A stretch of 64,000 bases of DNA from Bacteroidota bacterium (lineage in GTDB: Bacteria; Bacteroidota; Bacteroidia; Chitinophagales; Chitinophagaceae), in the NCBI GenBank assembly GCA_018267705.1, contig JAFDXX010000004.1, forward strand, positions 372,001 to 436,000, in the 5' to 3' direction. How positions within the stretch are numbered: position 1 is the first letter of the stretch; each line of letters begins with the position of its first letter. This document shows positions 55,042 through 64,000 of the stretch, one piece after another. The notes beneath the pieces are model-generated. The model did no database searches. It was not told the origin of the DNA and worked only from the letters and a program-made list of their open reading frames with translations. A program made the position numbers and the translations under genes.

Positions 55042-56253
55042 ATGCATATTATTTTGACTAATAAATACATTATATTTTTTTGTTTTAGTTTTTTCTTTTT
55101 CACAACAATCTATTCTCAAGATTCTGTTCATATTAAAAATAACAATATAGATTTTGTTGATGTTTTTAGAAAAATTTTTATAAAAAACGCACCTCCGCGA
55201 AAAGATACCGGTAATGTAAAAACAGGTAAACTACATGCTTCTGTATTACCTGCTGCACAATATACCTTACAAACCGGTATTGCATTTTCAATTGTAGCCA
55301 ATGCTGCTTTTTATACCAGTAACGATAGTACTGCAAATATTTCTAGTGTATTAACAAGTATAAACTACACACAAAAAAATCAATTCTTTATGCCTATTCA
55401 AGGCAATTTTTGGACAAAAGGAAATAAAGTAAATATTTTAACAGATTGGCATTTCGAAAAATATCCGCAACCAACTTATGGTTTAGGAGGTTATACTTCT
55501 CTTGCCAATGGATATAATATTAATTATACATATATAAGAATGTATCAAACATTTTTTAAAACTATTAAACCTGATGTATATGTAGGGCTTGGGTATAATT
55601 TAGATTATTATTGGAATGTTGAAGAAACTAATCCACCAACAGGAGTTATAACCGATTTTGAAAAATATGGATTATCAAAAACATCTATTGCATCGGGTGT
55701 TACGTTTAATTTTTTATATGATAAAAGAAGAAATTCAATAAACCCCAATAGTGGTGCTTATATAAATATTAGTTTAAGAGAAAACGCCATTTTTTTAGGA
55801 AGTAATAATAATTGGAGCTCTTTGTTAATTGATGCAAGAAAATATTTTCAACTTTCTAATACTAATACCATTCTTGCTTTTTGGACATATGATTGGTTTA
55901 CTGTTAGCGGAAAAGCTCCTTACCTTAATTTGGCTAATACTGCATGTGATACTTATTTGAATATGGGAAGGGGATATATTCAAGGAAGATATCGTGGGCA
56001 AAACCTTTTATATTTTGAATCTGAATTAAGATTTAAAATATTACAAAATGGTTTAATAGGTGGTGTTGTATTTGCCAATGCTCAAAGCTATACAGAGCCT
56101 ATTACCAATAAGTTTCAAACCATATCTCCTGCATGTGGTGTTGGGTTGCGTTTTAAGTTAAATAAATTTTCTAAAACAAATATTGCTTTTGATTGGGGTT
56201 ATAGTAAAGATGGTTTGGTGGGTCCGTTTTTTAATTTAGGTGAAGTATTTTAA
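55042..56253 (+). CDS. BamA/TamA-like outer-membrane protein (barrel only)
   Basis: A 403-residue exported protein with a signal peptide (ending TTIYSQ) and no POTRA domains. The body is a beta barrel of the Omp85 C-terminal type: LYDKRRNSINPNSGAYINIS is the characteristic strand pair with the Asp-x-Arg-x-x-x-x-x-P-x-x-G motif, and GLRFKLNKFSKTNIAFDWGY is typical of the last strands. Related Bacteroidota proteins are annotated as surface antigen or BamA/TamA family; transport function is unproven. It is tail to tail with the dienelactone hydrolase gene, overlapping by 4 bp. Confidence 0.82.
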   Translation: MHIILTNKYIIFFCFSFFFFTTIYSQDSVHIKNNNIDFVDVFRKIFIKNAPPRKDTGNVKTGKLHASVLPAAQYTLQTGIAFSIVANAAFYTSNDSTANISSVLTSINYTQKNQFFMPIQGNFWTKGNKVNILTDWHFEKYPQPTYGLGGYTSLANGYNINYTYIRMYQTFFKTIKPDVYVGLGYNLDYYWNVEETNPPTGVITDFEKYGLSKTSIASGVTFNFLYDKRRNSINPNSGAYINISLRENAIFLGSNNNWSSLLIDARKYFQLSNTNTILAFWTYDWFTVSGKAPYLNLANTACDTYLNMGRGYIQGRYRGQNLLYFESELRFKILQNGLIGGVVFANAQSYTEPITNKFQTISPACGVGLRFKLNKFSKTNIAFDWGYSKDGLVGPFFNLGEVF

Positions 56254-57125
56254 TGTGCTTTTAAAAATGCAATAGCTTTTGCATGTGCATCTTCTGTTGC
56301 TTCTTTATTATATATTGGGTTGCTTGGGTTGGCAAAACCGTGTCCGGCATCATAACGGTAAACAGAAATATTTTTGCCTGCTTCTTTCATGTTTTTTTCA
56401 AATGTATTAACCATTTCGGGTTTAATACCTTGATCTTTATTTCCAAAAAAACCAATTACATCACAATGAATACTTTTTAATTTTTCCATATTTGTTTCGG
56501 GTCTTCCATAATACATTACACAACCGCTTGCTTGCTTGCCCGCCAAAATAGTTGCTTGCAAACTCCAACCTCCGCCAAAGCACCAACCTACGGTATAAAT
56601 TTTTGCATTGCTACCCGCATATTCAATTGCGGCTTTAATAATATTTTCTAATCTTTCGGGTTTACTGTTACGCATTAATAGGGCAGCACTATCTCTATTG
56701 GCTGTAGCTTTACCATCGTACATATCTAATGCTAACACATTTACATCGCCCAACTCGTCATAAAACACATCACTTTCTTTTTTAATATAATCATTCAGCC
56801 CCCAAAATTCTTGTATTACCAATAGCCATTTTTTACTTTTCTTTTTTGATTTGATAAAATAACCTTGAGCATTTTTCCCGTCGGGGGAAGTAAAACTGAT
56901 GGTTGCACCTTTCGCATTTTCATATTTAAAATATTTCGGATTTTCATGAAAAGCGGCAAAACCGGGTTTGGCTGCATCGGTCTGTATTAATTCTCTTGTT
57001 TCGGCATTAAAACAACTAATGGCACAGGCAACTGAAAGTGGTTGCGGTGGCGGCGTTTTTAAAGTATAACTTAACAAAGCGGCAACAATAAAAGCGGTGG
57101 CAGATAATAAGATAGCTTTTTTCAT
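56250..57125 (-). CDS. dienelactone hydrolase family protein, exported
   Basis: A 291-residue alpha/beta hydrolase with an N-terminal signal or anchor (AILLSATAFIVAALLSYTL). The nucleophile elbow GWCFGGGWS has Cys, as in dienelactone hydrolases; the Asp is in GNKDQGIKPE and the His in YDAGHGFANP. An extra N-terminal region (about 30-90, SFTSPDGKNAQGYFIKSKKK) precedes the hydrolase core. The natural substrate is unknown. It is convergent with the preceding barrel gene and divergent from pyrG. Confidence 0.88.
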   Translation of the reverse strand: MKKAILLSATAFIVAALLSYTLKTPPPQPLSVACAISCFNAETRELIQTDAAKPGFAAFHENPKYFKYENAKGATISFTSPDGKNAQGYFIKSKKKSKKWLLVIQEFWGLNDYIKKESDVFYDELGDVNVLALDMYDGKATANRDSAALLMRNSKPERLENIIKAAIEYAGSNAKIYTVGWCFGGGWSLQATILAGKQASGCVMYYGRPETNMEKLKSIHCDVIGFFGNKDQGIKPEMVNTFEKNMKEAGKNISVYRYDAGHGFANPSNPIYNKEATEDAHAKAIAFLKAH

Positions 57126-57277
57126 TACAGAAATTTTTTAATTGAAATTGTACACGGTAAATTAACACTTGTAAGGTAACAACTTTTTTAGATTAAATTT
57201 TTACCATAGGTTTGCACGACCTCCAAGAGTTATTCTTACATTTTTATTTCTCTTATTGGTCTTGCTTGTATGATTTT

Positions 57278-57348
57278 GTTGCATAGTGGAAAAGCGTACA
57301 AGTGTGCGACGCAACGAAAGTTCAATAACAGCACAAAAGCTTAGTACA
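57278..57348 (+). repeat. 73-bp dispersed element, copy F (best conserved)
   Basis: GTTGCATA (57278), GCGTACAAGTGTGCGACGCAAC (57294-57315) and AAAGCTTAGTACA (57336-57348). It shares both ends and the core with copy A in opposite orientation and lies 41 bp before the pyrG ATG. The GTACAAG and CTTAGTAC segments are imperfect inverted repeats of each other. Confidence 0.78.
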
Positions 57349-57374
57349 TTAATTTTTTATAAACTATTTCATAA

Positions 57375-59039
<1,665 letters not shown>

Positions 59040-59097
59040 ATAAAAAATATCTTTTGCATTAGGCAATTCTCTATTTTCATCAGAAATATTTTAACTG

Positions 59098-61272
59098 ATG
59101 AAAAAAATTCTGATTGCATTCGTGCTGTTTATAACAGCTCAATTAAATGCACAAGTAATTAAAAGCACTTATTGGACTAAAGACGGAAAAGGGTTTTATT
59201 CTCTTGCCAATAATGAAATTATTTTAAACCAACTACCCTCGTTTGAGAAAAAAGTAATTGTTACCAAAGCACAACTAACACCAACAGGCAAACAAGCTTT
59301 AGCGGTAAGAAGTTTTACATTTAATAACGATAATAAAAAAATTTTAATATATACCAATACAAAAAAAGTGTGGCGTTATGATACACGAGGAGATTATTGG
59401 TTATTAAATCTTTCTGATAATTCGTTAAAACAATTAGGTAAAGGTTTACCGGAATCTTCTTTAATGTTTGCAAAAATTTCTCCTGATGGTAATAAAGTTG
59501 CTTATGTTTCTAAACACAATATTTATGTTGAAGATATAGCAACAAATAAAATAACACAACTTACAAAAGATGGAACAGACCGATTAATTAACGGAACATT
59601 TGATTGGGTATATGAAGAAGAGTTTGGTTGCAGAGATGGTTTTCGTTGGAGCCCCGATAGTAAAAGTATTGCATATTGGCAAGTAGATGCAACCAAAATA
59701 AGAAATTATTATATGTTAAATACAACAGATTCTGTTTACTCTCGCGTAATTCCTGTTGAATATCCAAAAGTTGGAGAAAGCCCATCGCCCGTAAAAATTG
59801 GCATTGTAAATATTGCAACTACACAAACAAAATGGCTTTCAATTCCCGGAGATGCACAACAACATTATATTCCCAGAATGGAGTGGGCAAATAATAGCAA
59901 CGAAGTAATTTTAGAACAATTGAACCGCAAACAAAATGAAAGCAAAATTTATTTAGTAAATGCTGCAGCCAATTCTAATAAAATTATTCATTCAGAAAAA
60001 GTAGATAATTGGATTGAAGTAAAAAGTTATTGGAATAATGATGACCCAAGTGGATGGGATTGGATTAATAACGGAAAAGAATTTTTATGGGTTAGTGAAA
60101 AAGATGGATGGAGAAAAGTGTATGCTTTGGCAAAAGATGGAACACATGAAAGAAAAATTATCAATGGAAATCATGATATGATAAACTTTGTTTCAGTTGA
60201 TGAAATGCATGGTTATGTTTATTATTATGCTTCTCCCAACAATGCAACGCAACAATATTTATACCGAGCTAAATTAGATGGAAGTACAGATGGAGAGAGG
60301 GTTACACCTGAAAATGAAAATGGTGTAAATGATTATAAAGTTTCTCCAACAGGCTTATATGCTTCACATGTTTTTTCAAATCATATTATACCACCAACAA
60401 AAGAATGGGTTGCATTACCCAATCATGAAAGTATTGATGGTAATAAAGTTGAAAAAAATATAGAGAAGATGAAAGGTGCAAAATCAAACATCGAATTTTT
60501 TCAACTAACAACCGAAGAAAATGTAACAATGGATGGATGGATGATTAAACCGGATAATTTCGATTCAACTAAAAAATATCCTATTGTGTTTTATGTTTAT
60601 ACTGAACCTGCCTCGCAAACTGTTAAAGATGATTATGGCAGTCAATACAATTTTTTATATCAAGGAAATATGGCGGCCGATGGATATATACAAATTAGTT
60701 TAGATGGAAGAGGAACACCTGCACCCAAAGGTGCTGCATGGCGGAAAGCTATATACAAACAATTAGGTAGAATGAATGTAAAAGACCAAGCATTAGCAGC
60801 TAAACAAATTATAAGCAGAAGTTATGTTGATGCTAATCGTGTAGTCGTTTGGGGTTGGAGTGGTGGCGGTTCTACTACATTGCATTTAATGTTTCAATAT
60901 CCTGATATTTATAAAACAGGTATTGCTATTGCACCTGTTTCTAATCAATTATGTTACGATAATATTTATCAAGAAAGATATATGGGTTTACCACAAGAAA
61001 ATAAAGATGATTTTATTAAAGGTTCTCCTTTAACGTATGCAAAAAATTTAAAAGGAAATTTATTGGTTATACATGGCACAGGAGATGACAATGTGCATTA
61101 TCAAAACACTGAAATGCTCATTAATGAATTGGTAAAATATGGCAAACAATTTCAGTTAATGAGTTATCCTAACCGTACACATAGTATTAGTGAAGGTGCC
61201 GGAACATTTCAACACTTATCAACCTTATATACTAATTATTTACGGGCAAATTGCCAGCCGGGAGCTCAATAA
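59098..61272 (+). CDS. dipeptidyl peptidase IV family (S9) serine peptidase
   Basis: A 724-residue exported peptidase with signal peptide (KILIAFVLFITAQLNAQ). The N-terminal half is a DPP-IV beta propeller (WTKDGKGFYSLANNEI, GTFDWVYEEEFGCRDGFRWS with the Glu pair that holds the substrate N terminus). The C-terminal alpha/beta hydrolase has Ser in VWGWSGGGSTTLH, Asp in VIHGTGDDNVHYQN and His in YPNRTHSISE. It probably removes X-Pro or X-Ala dipeptides in the periplasm. Convergent with the DUF4407 gene. Confidence 0.93.
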   Translation: MKKILIAFVLFITAQLNAQVIKSTYWTKDGKGFYSLANNEIILNQLPSFEKKVIVTKAQLTPTGKQALAVRSFTFNNDNKKILIYTNTKKVWRYDTRGDYWLLNLSDNSLKQLGKGLPESSLMFAKISPDGNKVAYVSKHNIYVEDIATNKITQLTKDGTDRLINGTFDWVYEEEFGCRDGFRWSPDSKSIAYWQVDATKIRNYYMLNTTDSVYSRVIPVEYPKVGESPSPVKIGIVNIATTQTKWLSIPGDAQQHYIPRMEWANNSNEVILEQLNRKQNESKIYLVNAAANSNKIIHSEKVDNWIEVKSYWNNDDPSGWDWINNGKEFLWVSEKDGWRKVYALAKDGTHERKIINGNHDMINFVSVDEMHGYVYYYASPNNATQQYLYRAKLDGSTDGERVTPENENGVNDYKVSPTGLYASHVFSNHIIPPTKEWVALPNHESIDGNKVEKNIEKMKGAKSNIEFFQLTTEENVTMDGWMIKPDNFDSTKKYPIVFYVYTEPASQTVKDDYGSQYNFLYQGNMAADGYIQISLDGRGTPAPKGAAWRKAIYKQLGRMNVKDQALAAKQIISRSYVDANRVVVWGWSGGGSTTLHLMFQYPDIYKTGIAIAPVSNQLCYDNIYQERYMGLPQENKDDFIKGSPLTYAKNLKGNLLVIHGTGDDNVHYQNTEMLINELVKYGKQFQLMSYPNRTHSISEGAGTFQHLSTLYTNYLRANCQPGAQ

Positions 61273-61273
61273 A

Positions 61274-62455
61274 TTATGTTTGTTGTTGAAGTGATAAGCG
61301 ATTATTTACTTCATCCCAAATAGTTTGTGTTGTATAATTTTCAGTAAGGCCATGAGTAATATTCTGTATTTCCTCATGGCTTTTTTGTTTGGCGTAATCA
61401 AAAAAACGGTTGCTTATGAATAGATTATTGTTGAATGTATTTTGGTTGAATTGTTGTTTCAGTTTTAATTCATTTTCATATACTTGTTTTTGTAAAATCC
61501 GTTCATTGTTTTCGTGCAATAATAATTTCTCTTCATAAGAAGTTGCAGGTAAAAATGTTTTGGATAGCACGGGCATTAATTCAATTAATACTAAAATAAA
61601 AATAATTAAATAGTACCTAAATTGCAATGCTGCATTAGTTTTTATAAGATTATTTAACGCTTCTATTCTAGTTAAAAACCCATTGTTTAATAATGCTTCA
61701 AATTGTTTTTGTTCTTTTTGAATATTTGTTTGTATAACTGTTAAAGTACTATCTGCAAAATGTATTTGTGGTTGTAATTGTTTGTTTAAAATATCATACT
61801 CGTTTTGTAAATGTTCGTAAGTTTTTTGTTTTACAAAAGCAATATTTTTTAAGCCAATTTTTTTACTGCCACCGGTTCCGTCTGTTTCTGCAATAAAACT
61901 ATTTCTTGCAGCAGCTACTTCTAAGTATTTATTTTCTAGTGTTTTTTCTAGTACTTTCTTTTGTTGCATCCATTGATTTTTTGTTATGTGTATTGCTGCT
62001 TCTTGTTGAGTGGCTTTATCTTTTTTTCTTTGCTCATTATCTAGTGATACTTGCATTTTCACTTCTTTATCAAACAAATATAATAGTGCAGGTTGTGCCA
62101 TAAATGTACCTATTGCTACTGCTAATATTCCTCTGATAATAAGCGGTAAAATTTTTTTATTATGTAAAGAAGTAATGCCTTTAATTAAAGCTCTATCAAT
62201 AGTTAAAATAATAAAACCCATAAATAAACCTAAGGCTATTGCAATAATATACGATGATGTAATGATGCTGAAAAAATATATCCATGCGGCTGTTGCAAAT
62301 AGCCAAGTACTGAATACACACATACCAATAACAGCGTATTTGCTTTTTCCGGTTATGCTTTGTAGTAATAATTTTTCTTCTGCGGTGGCTAGCCACCATA
62401 AAAATTTTTGCGTTTTGGTTGGGGTAAAAGTTTCCCGTTTAATGCTTTGTTGCAT
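61274..62455 (-). CDS. DUF4407 family membrane protein
   Basis: A 393-residue membrane protein matching DUF4407. After a cytoplasmic tail come three to four N-terminal helices (YAVIGMCVFSTWLFATAAWI, IIAIALGLFMGFIILTIDRA, IIRGILAVAIGTFMAQPALL), a long coiled-coil stretch of about 150 residues (KAVLEK-type helices, WMQQKKVLEKTLENKYLEVA, EYDILNKQLQPQIHFAD), a further helix (YYLIIFILVLIELMPVLSKT) and a Gln/Asn-rich tail. Function is unknown. It separates the pyrG region from yidC on the opposite strand. Confidence 0.82.
   Translation of the reverse strand: MQQSIKRETFTPTKTQKFLWWLATAEEKLLLQSITGKSKYAVIGMCVFSTWLFATAAWIYFFSIITSSYIIAIALGLFMGFIILTIDRALIKGITSLHNKKILPLIIRGILAVAIGTFMAQPALLYLFDKEVKMQVSLDNEQRKKDKATQQEAAIHITKNQWMQQKKVLEKTLENKYLEVAAARNSFIAETDGTGGSKKIGLKNIAFVKQKTYEHLQNEYDILNKQLQPQIHFADSTLTVIQTNIQKEQKQFEALLNNGFLTRIEALNNLIKTNAALQFRYYLIIFILVLIELMPVLSKTFLPATSYEEKLLLHENNERILQKQVYENELKLKQQFNQNTFNNNLFISNRFFDYAKQKSHEEIQNITHGLTENYTTQTIWDEVNNRLSLQQQT
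61349..61386 (+). terminator. possible plus-strand terminator inside the DUF4407 coding region
   Basis: GCCATGAG (61349-61356), a 16-nt loop, CTCATGGC (61373-61380) and six T (61381-61386). It reads correctly for the DPP-IV transcript but lies about 75 bp beyond that gene, within the 3' coding end of the opposite-strand DUF4407 gene. Confidence 0.5.
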
Positions 62456-62677
62456 ACATTTAATTTTAGTATTAAAATTTTTGTTGAAGCGGGAAAACTG
62501 TTGAGGTTGGAAATACGGCGTAAAGAAACGATAAAAATATGGAAATCAAACTACAAATAAATCAACGGGTTAATAAGCTGTATAAGCATATTGTACTATA
62601 AAAGACGGATAACTATTTATACAATTAGGCGGCAATATTCTTCAAAAAATGAAAGCCTGTATAAGGCTTAGTTCCCC

Positions 62678-62685
62678 TACCTTTG
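62678..62685 (+). promoter_or_regulatory. putative -7 box (TACCTTTG) before yidC
   Basis: TACCTTTG followed by CCGC, 20 bp before the yidC ATG, matches TAnnTTTG and the box before bamD. An AAGCCT-GTATA-AGGCTT hairpin lies just upstream (about 62652-62670). Confidence 0.5.
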
Positions 62686-62705
62686 CCGCTCTTTATTTTT
62701 AAACT

Positions 62706-64000
62706 ATGAATAGTAAGTTAGATAAGAATACAATAGTGGGAATGATATTATTGGCCATTTTGTTTTTTGTGTTTTTTTGGTACACAAATAAACAACAACA
62801 GGCAGCAATGGAATTTCAAAAACATAAAGAAGATTCTATTGCTAAATTAAATGCAGCTAAAATAAAACCTATCGATACTGCAGCTGCAAAAGTTGATTCA
62901 TTAAAAAGAGATTCTGCCAATAAAATTTCAGCAGCAGGTAATTTTAATACTGCTGGCGTTGGGGTAGAAAAATTAGATACTGTTGAAAACGATGTATTAA
63001 AAATATTATTTACCAATAAAGGAGGTAAAATAAAATCTGTTTGGCTAAAAAAATATCATTCATACGATAGTAGTTTAGTGAAATTAGGAAGCAATGATGA
63101 TGTATTGGCTTATTCAATAAATACTAGCAATGCAAGTTCTGCAAAAAGTAATGAATTGTTTTTTATATACAATGGAGTTACTAAAAATGCAGATGGAAGT
63201 CAGGTAGTAAAATATTCGTTAAAAGATTCATCGGGACAAGGTGTGGAGCATGTTTATACAATAAAACCAGACAATTATTTAATTGATTGGAATATAAACA
63301 TGAACAATGCAGATAAGCTGCTAACCAACAACACATTAAATGTACAGTACAAGGTAACCTTACTGCAACACGAAAAATCTGCTTCTTACGAAAAATTAAT
63401 GAGTAATGTGGGTTTTAGCGAAGGAGATAAATTTGATTATATATCCAACAAAAAAGAACACACGTTTACAAAACCTATACAATGGGTTTCGGCAGTGCAA
63501 CAATTTTTTAATGAAGCATTAATTGCTAAAAACAACTTCACTTCAGGCGAAATAAAATGGCAAAGAAATACTGTTGATACAGCAGTTGAATTAGGCACTA
63601 CCGATATTATTTTACAATCTAAACTGCCTGCACAAAACCAACTTTCTATCCCATTTCAATTATATTTTGGTCCCAACGATTATCATATTCTTAAAAATGC
63701 TGCTCCCGAAATGGATGGTATTGTAAACTTAGGTAGAGATATGTATTCATTTGTAAGGCCGGTAAATAAATATATTATCATGCCTGTGTTTACATTCTTT
63801 TCAAAGTTTGTAACAAATTTTGGTTGGGTAATTTTATTACTAACTGTTTTTATTCGCTTAATAACTTCTCCATTAACCTATGGCAGTTATTTAAGCAGTG
63901 CCAAAATGAAAGTATTAAAACCTGAGTTAGATGAATTAAAAGCTAAATACGGAGATGATAAACAAGGTTATGCAATGGCACAAATGAAACTAACCAATGA
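62706..64000 (+). CDS. yidC: membrane protein insertase YidC (3' end outside window)
   Basis: The open frame from the ATG at 62706 runs off the window after 431 codons. It encodes an N-terminal membrane helix (VGMILLAILFFVFFWYTNKQ), a linker rich in Lys/Asp/Ala, the large periplasmic beta domain (DVLKILFTNKGGKIKSVWLK, YFGPNDYHILKN) and the start of the conserved insertase core (NFGWVILLLTVFIRLITSPL, SSAKMKVLKPELDELKAKYG). YidC inserts membrane proteins with or without SecYEG. Roughly two thirds of the usual 600-residue protein is present. Confidence 0.95.
   Translation, partial: MNSKLDKNTIVGMILLAILFFVFFWYTNKQQQAAMEFQKHKEDSIAKLNAAKIKPIDTAAAKVDSLKRDSANKISAAGNFNTAGVGVEKLDTVENDVLKILFTNKGGKIKSVWLKKYHSYDSSLVKLGSNDDVLAYSINTSNASSAKSNELFFIYNGVTKNADGSQVVKYSLKDSSGQGVEHVYTIKPDNYLIDWNINMNNADKLLTNNTLNVQYKVTLLQHEKSASYEKLMSNVGFSEGDKFDYISNKKEHTFTKPIQWVSAVQQFFNEALIAKNNFTSGEIKWQRNTVDTAVELGTTDIILQSKLPAQNQLSIPFQLYFGPNDYHILKNAAPEMDGIVNLGRDMYSFVRPVNKYIIMPVFTFFSKFVTNFGWVILLLTVFIRLITSPLTYGSYLSSAKMKVLKPELDELKAKYGDDKQGYAMAQMKLTN

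Noticed and set aside
57207..57214. TAGGTTTG as the pyrG promoter
   Set aside because: It matches the -7 box but lies about 175 bp upstream of the ATG without a -33 partner, so it is mentioned only under pyrG.
62010..62504. Plus-strand 164-residue ORF opposite DUF4407
   Set aside because: The hydrophobic stretches mirror antisense membrane-helix codons; DUF4407 is the better supported gene.

Overview
The window is ordinary chromosomal sequence from an AT-rich member of the Bacteroidota. The gene content and order look most like the Chitinophagaceae/Sphingobacteriia side of the phylum; this is a judgement from gene families, not a database match. Supporting signs are the DUF3822-rsmD pair, bamD followed directly by the omega/Rpb6-like RNA polymerase subunit, DUF4835 and DUF4296 proteins, a DUF1800/DUF1501 pair, a dcw cluster whose FtsI carries a PASTA domain and whose FtsZ has a long acidic tail, promoters of the TAnnTTTG type, and few recognisable Shine-Dalgarno sites. 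I see no rRNA, tRNA, CRISPR array, insertion sequence or prophage.

Layout. 1-3.1 kb (minus): a three-gene two-component operon (LuxR-type regulator, soluble multi-PAS kinase, single-domain receiver). 3.1-3.6 kb: a 0.5 kb intergenic region with a possible 38-residue ORF and its own terminator, a TTGGAT repeat cluster and two matching palindromes. 3.6-6.4 kb: purine nucleoside phosphorylase, then convergent thioesterase and MATE exporter. 6.6-12.2 kb: a tightly overlapping operon DUF3822-rsmD-bioD-5-FTHF cyclo-ligase-lpxK-rnr. 12.3-16.5 kb: a frameshifted DUF1080 gene, a small secreted basic protein, and the DUF1800/DUF1501 pair. 16.7-27.7 kb: saccharopine dehydrogenase-like protein, homogentisate dioxygenase, an unknown protein, M14 peptidase, HtpG, RecJ, polyprenyl synthase. 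27.9-32.2 kb: envelope genes (an OmpA-like porin split over two genes, BamD, RNA polymerase omega, DUF4835, DUF4296). 32.2-37 kb: CoA-transferase subunits A and B, YqgE, a membrane histidine kinase, QueA. 37.2-53.9 kb: the dcw cluster mraZ-rsmH-ftsL-ftsI-murE-mraY-murD-ftsW-murG-murC-ftsQ-ftsA-ftsZ, which makes and places the septal wall. 54-64 kb: TIGR01777 oxidoreductase, a BamA/TamA-like barrel, dienelactone hydrolase, PyrG, a DPP-IV-type peptidase, DUF4407 and the first two thirds of YidC.

The most unusual signal is a dispersed intergenic element of about 73 bp, present in six copies (16579, 22890, 32938, 44034, 49400, 57278). Its anchors keep almost constant spacing: GTTG, 25 nt to GTG-GACnCAAC, about 45 nt to GTAnCA. 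Five of the six copies lie just upstream of a start codon in the gene's own direction (htpG, scoB, murD, ftsQ, pyrG); two of these interrupt the dcw operon. Two sequence subfamilies differ by paired changes that keep a small dyad. I cannot tell whether it is a regulatory 5' element or a miniature mobile repeat. Other points of interest are a 10-bp-periodic MraZ-type operator, an inverted repeat covering the rsmH start, an altered motif IV in RsmD, an Asp at the purine-recognition position of the nucleoside phosphorylase, and a likely terminator embedded in an antisense coding region.
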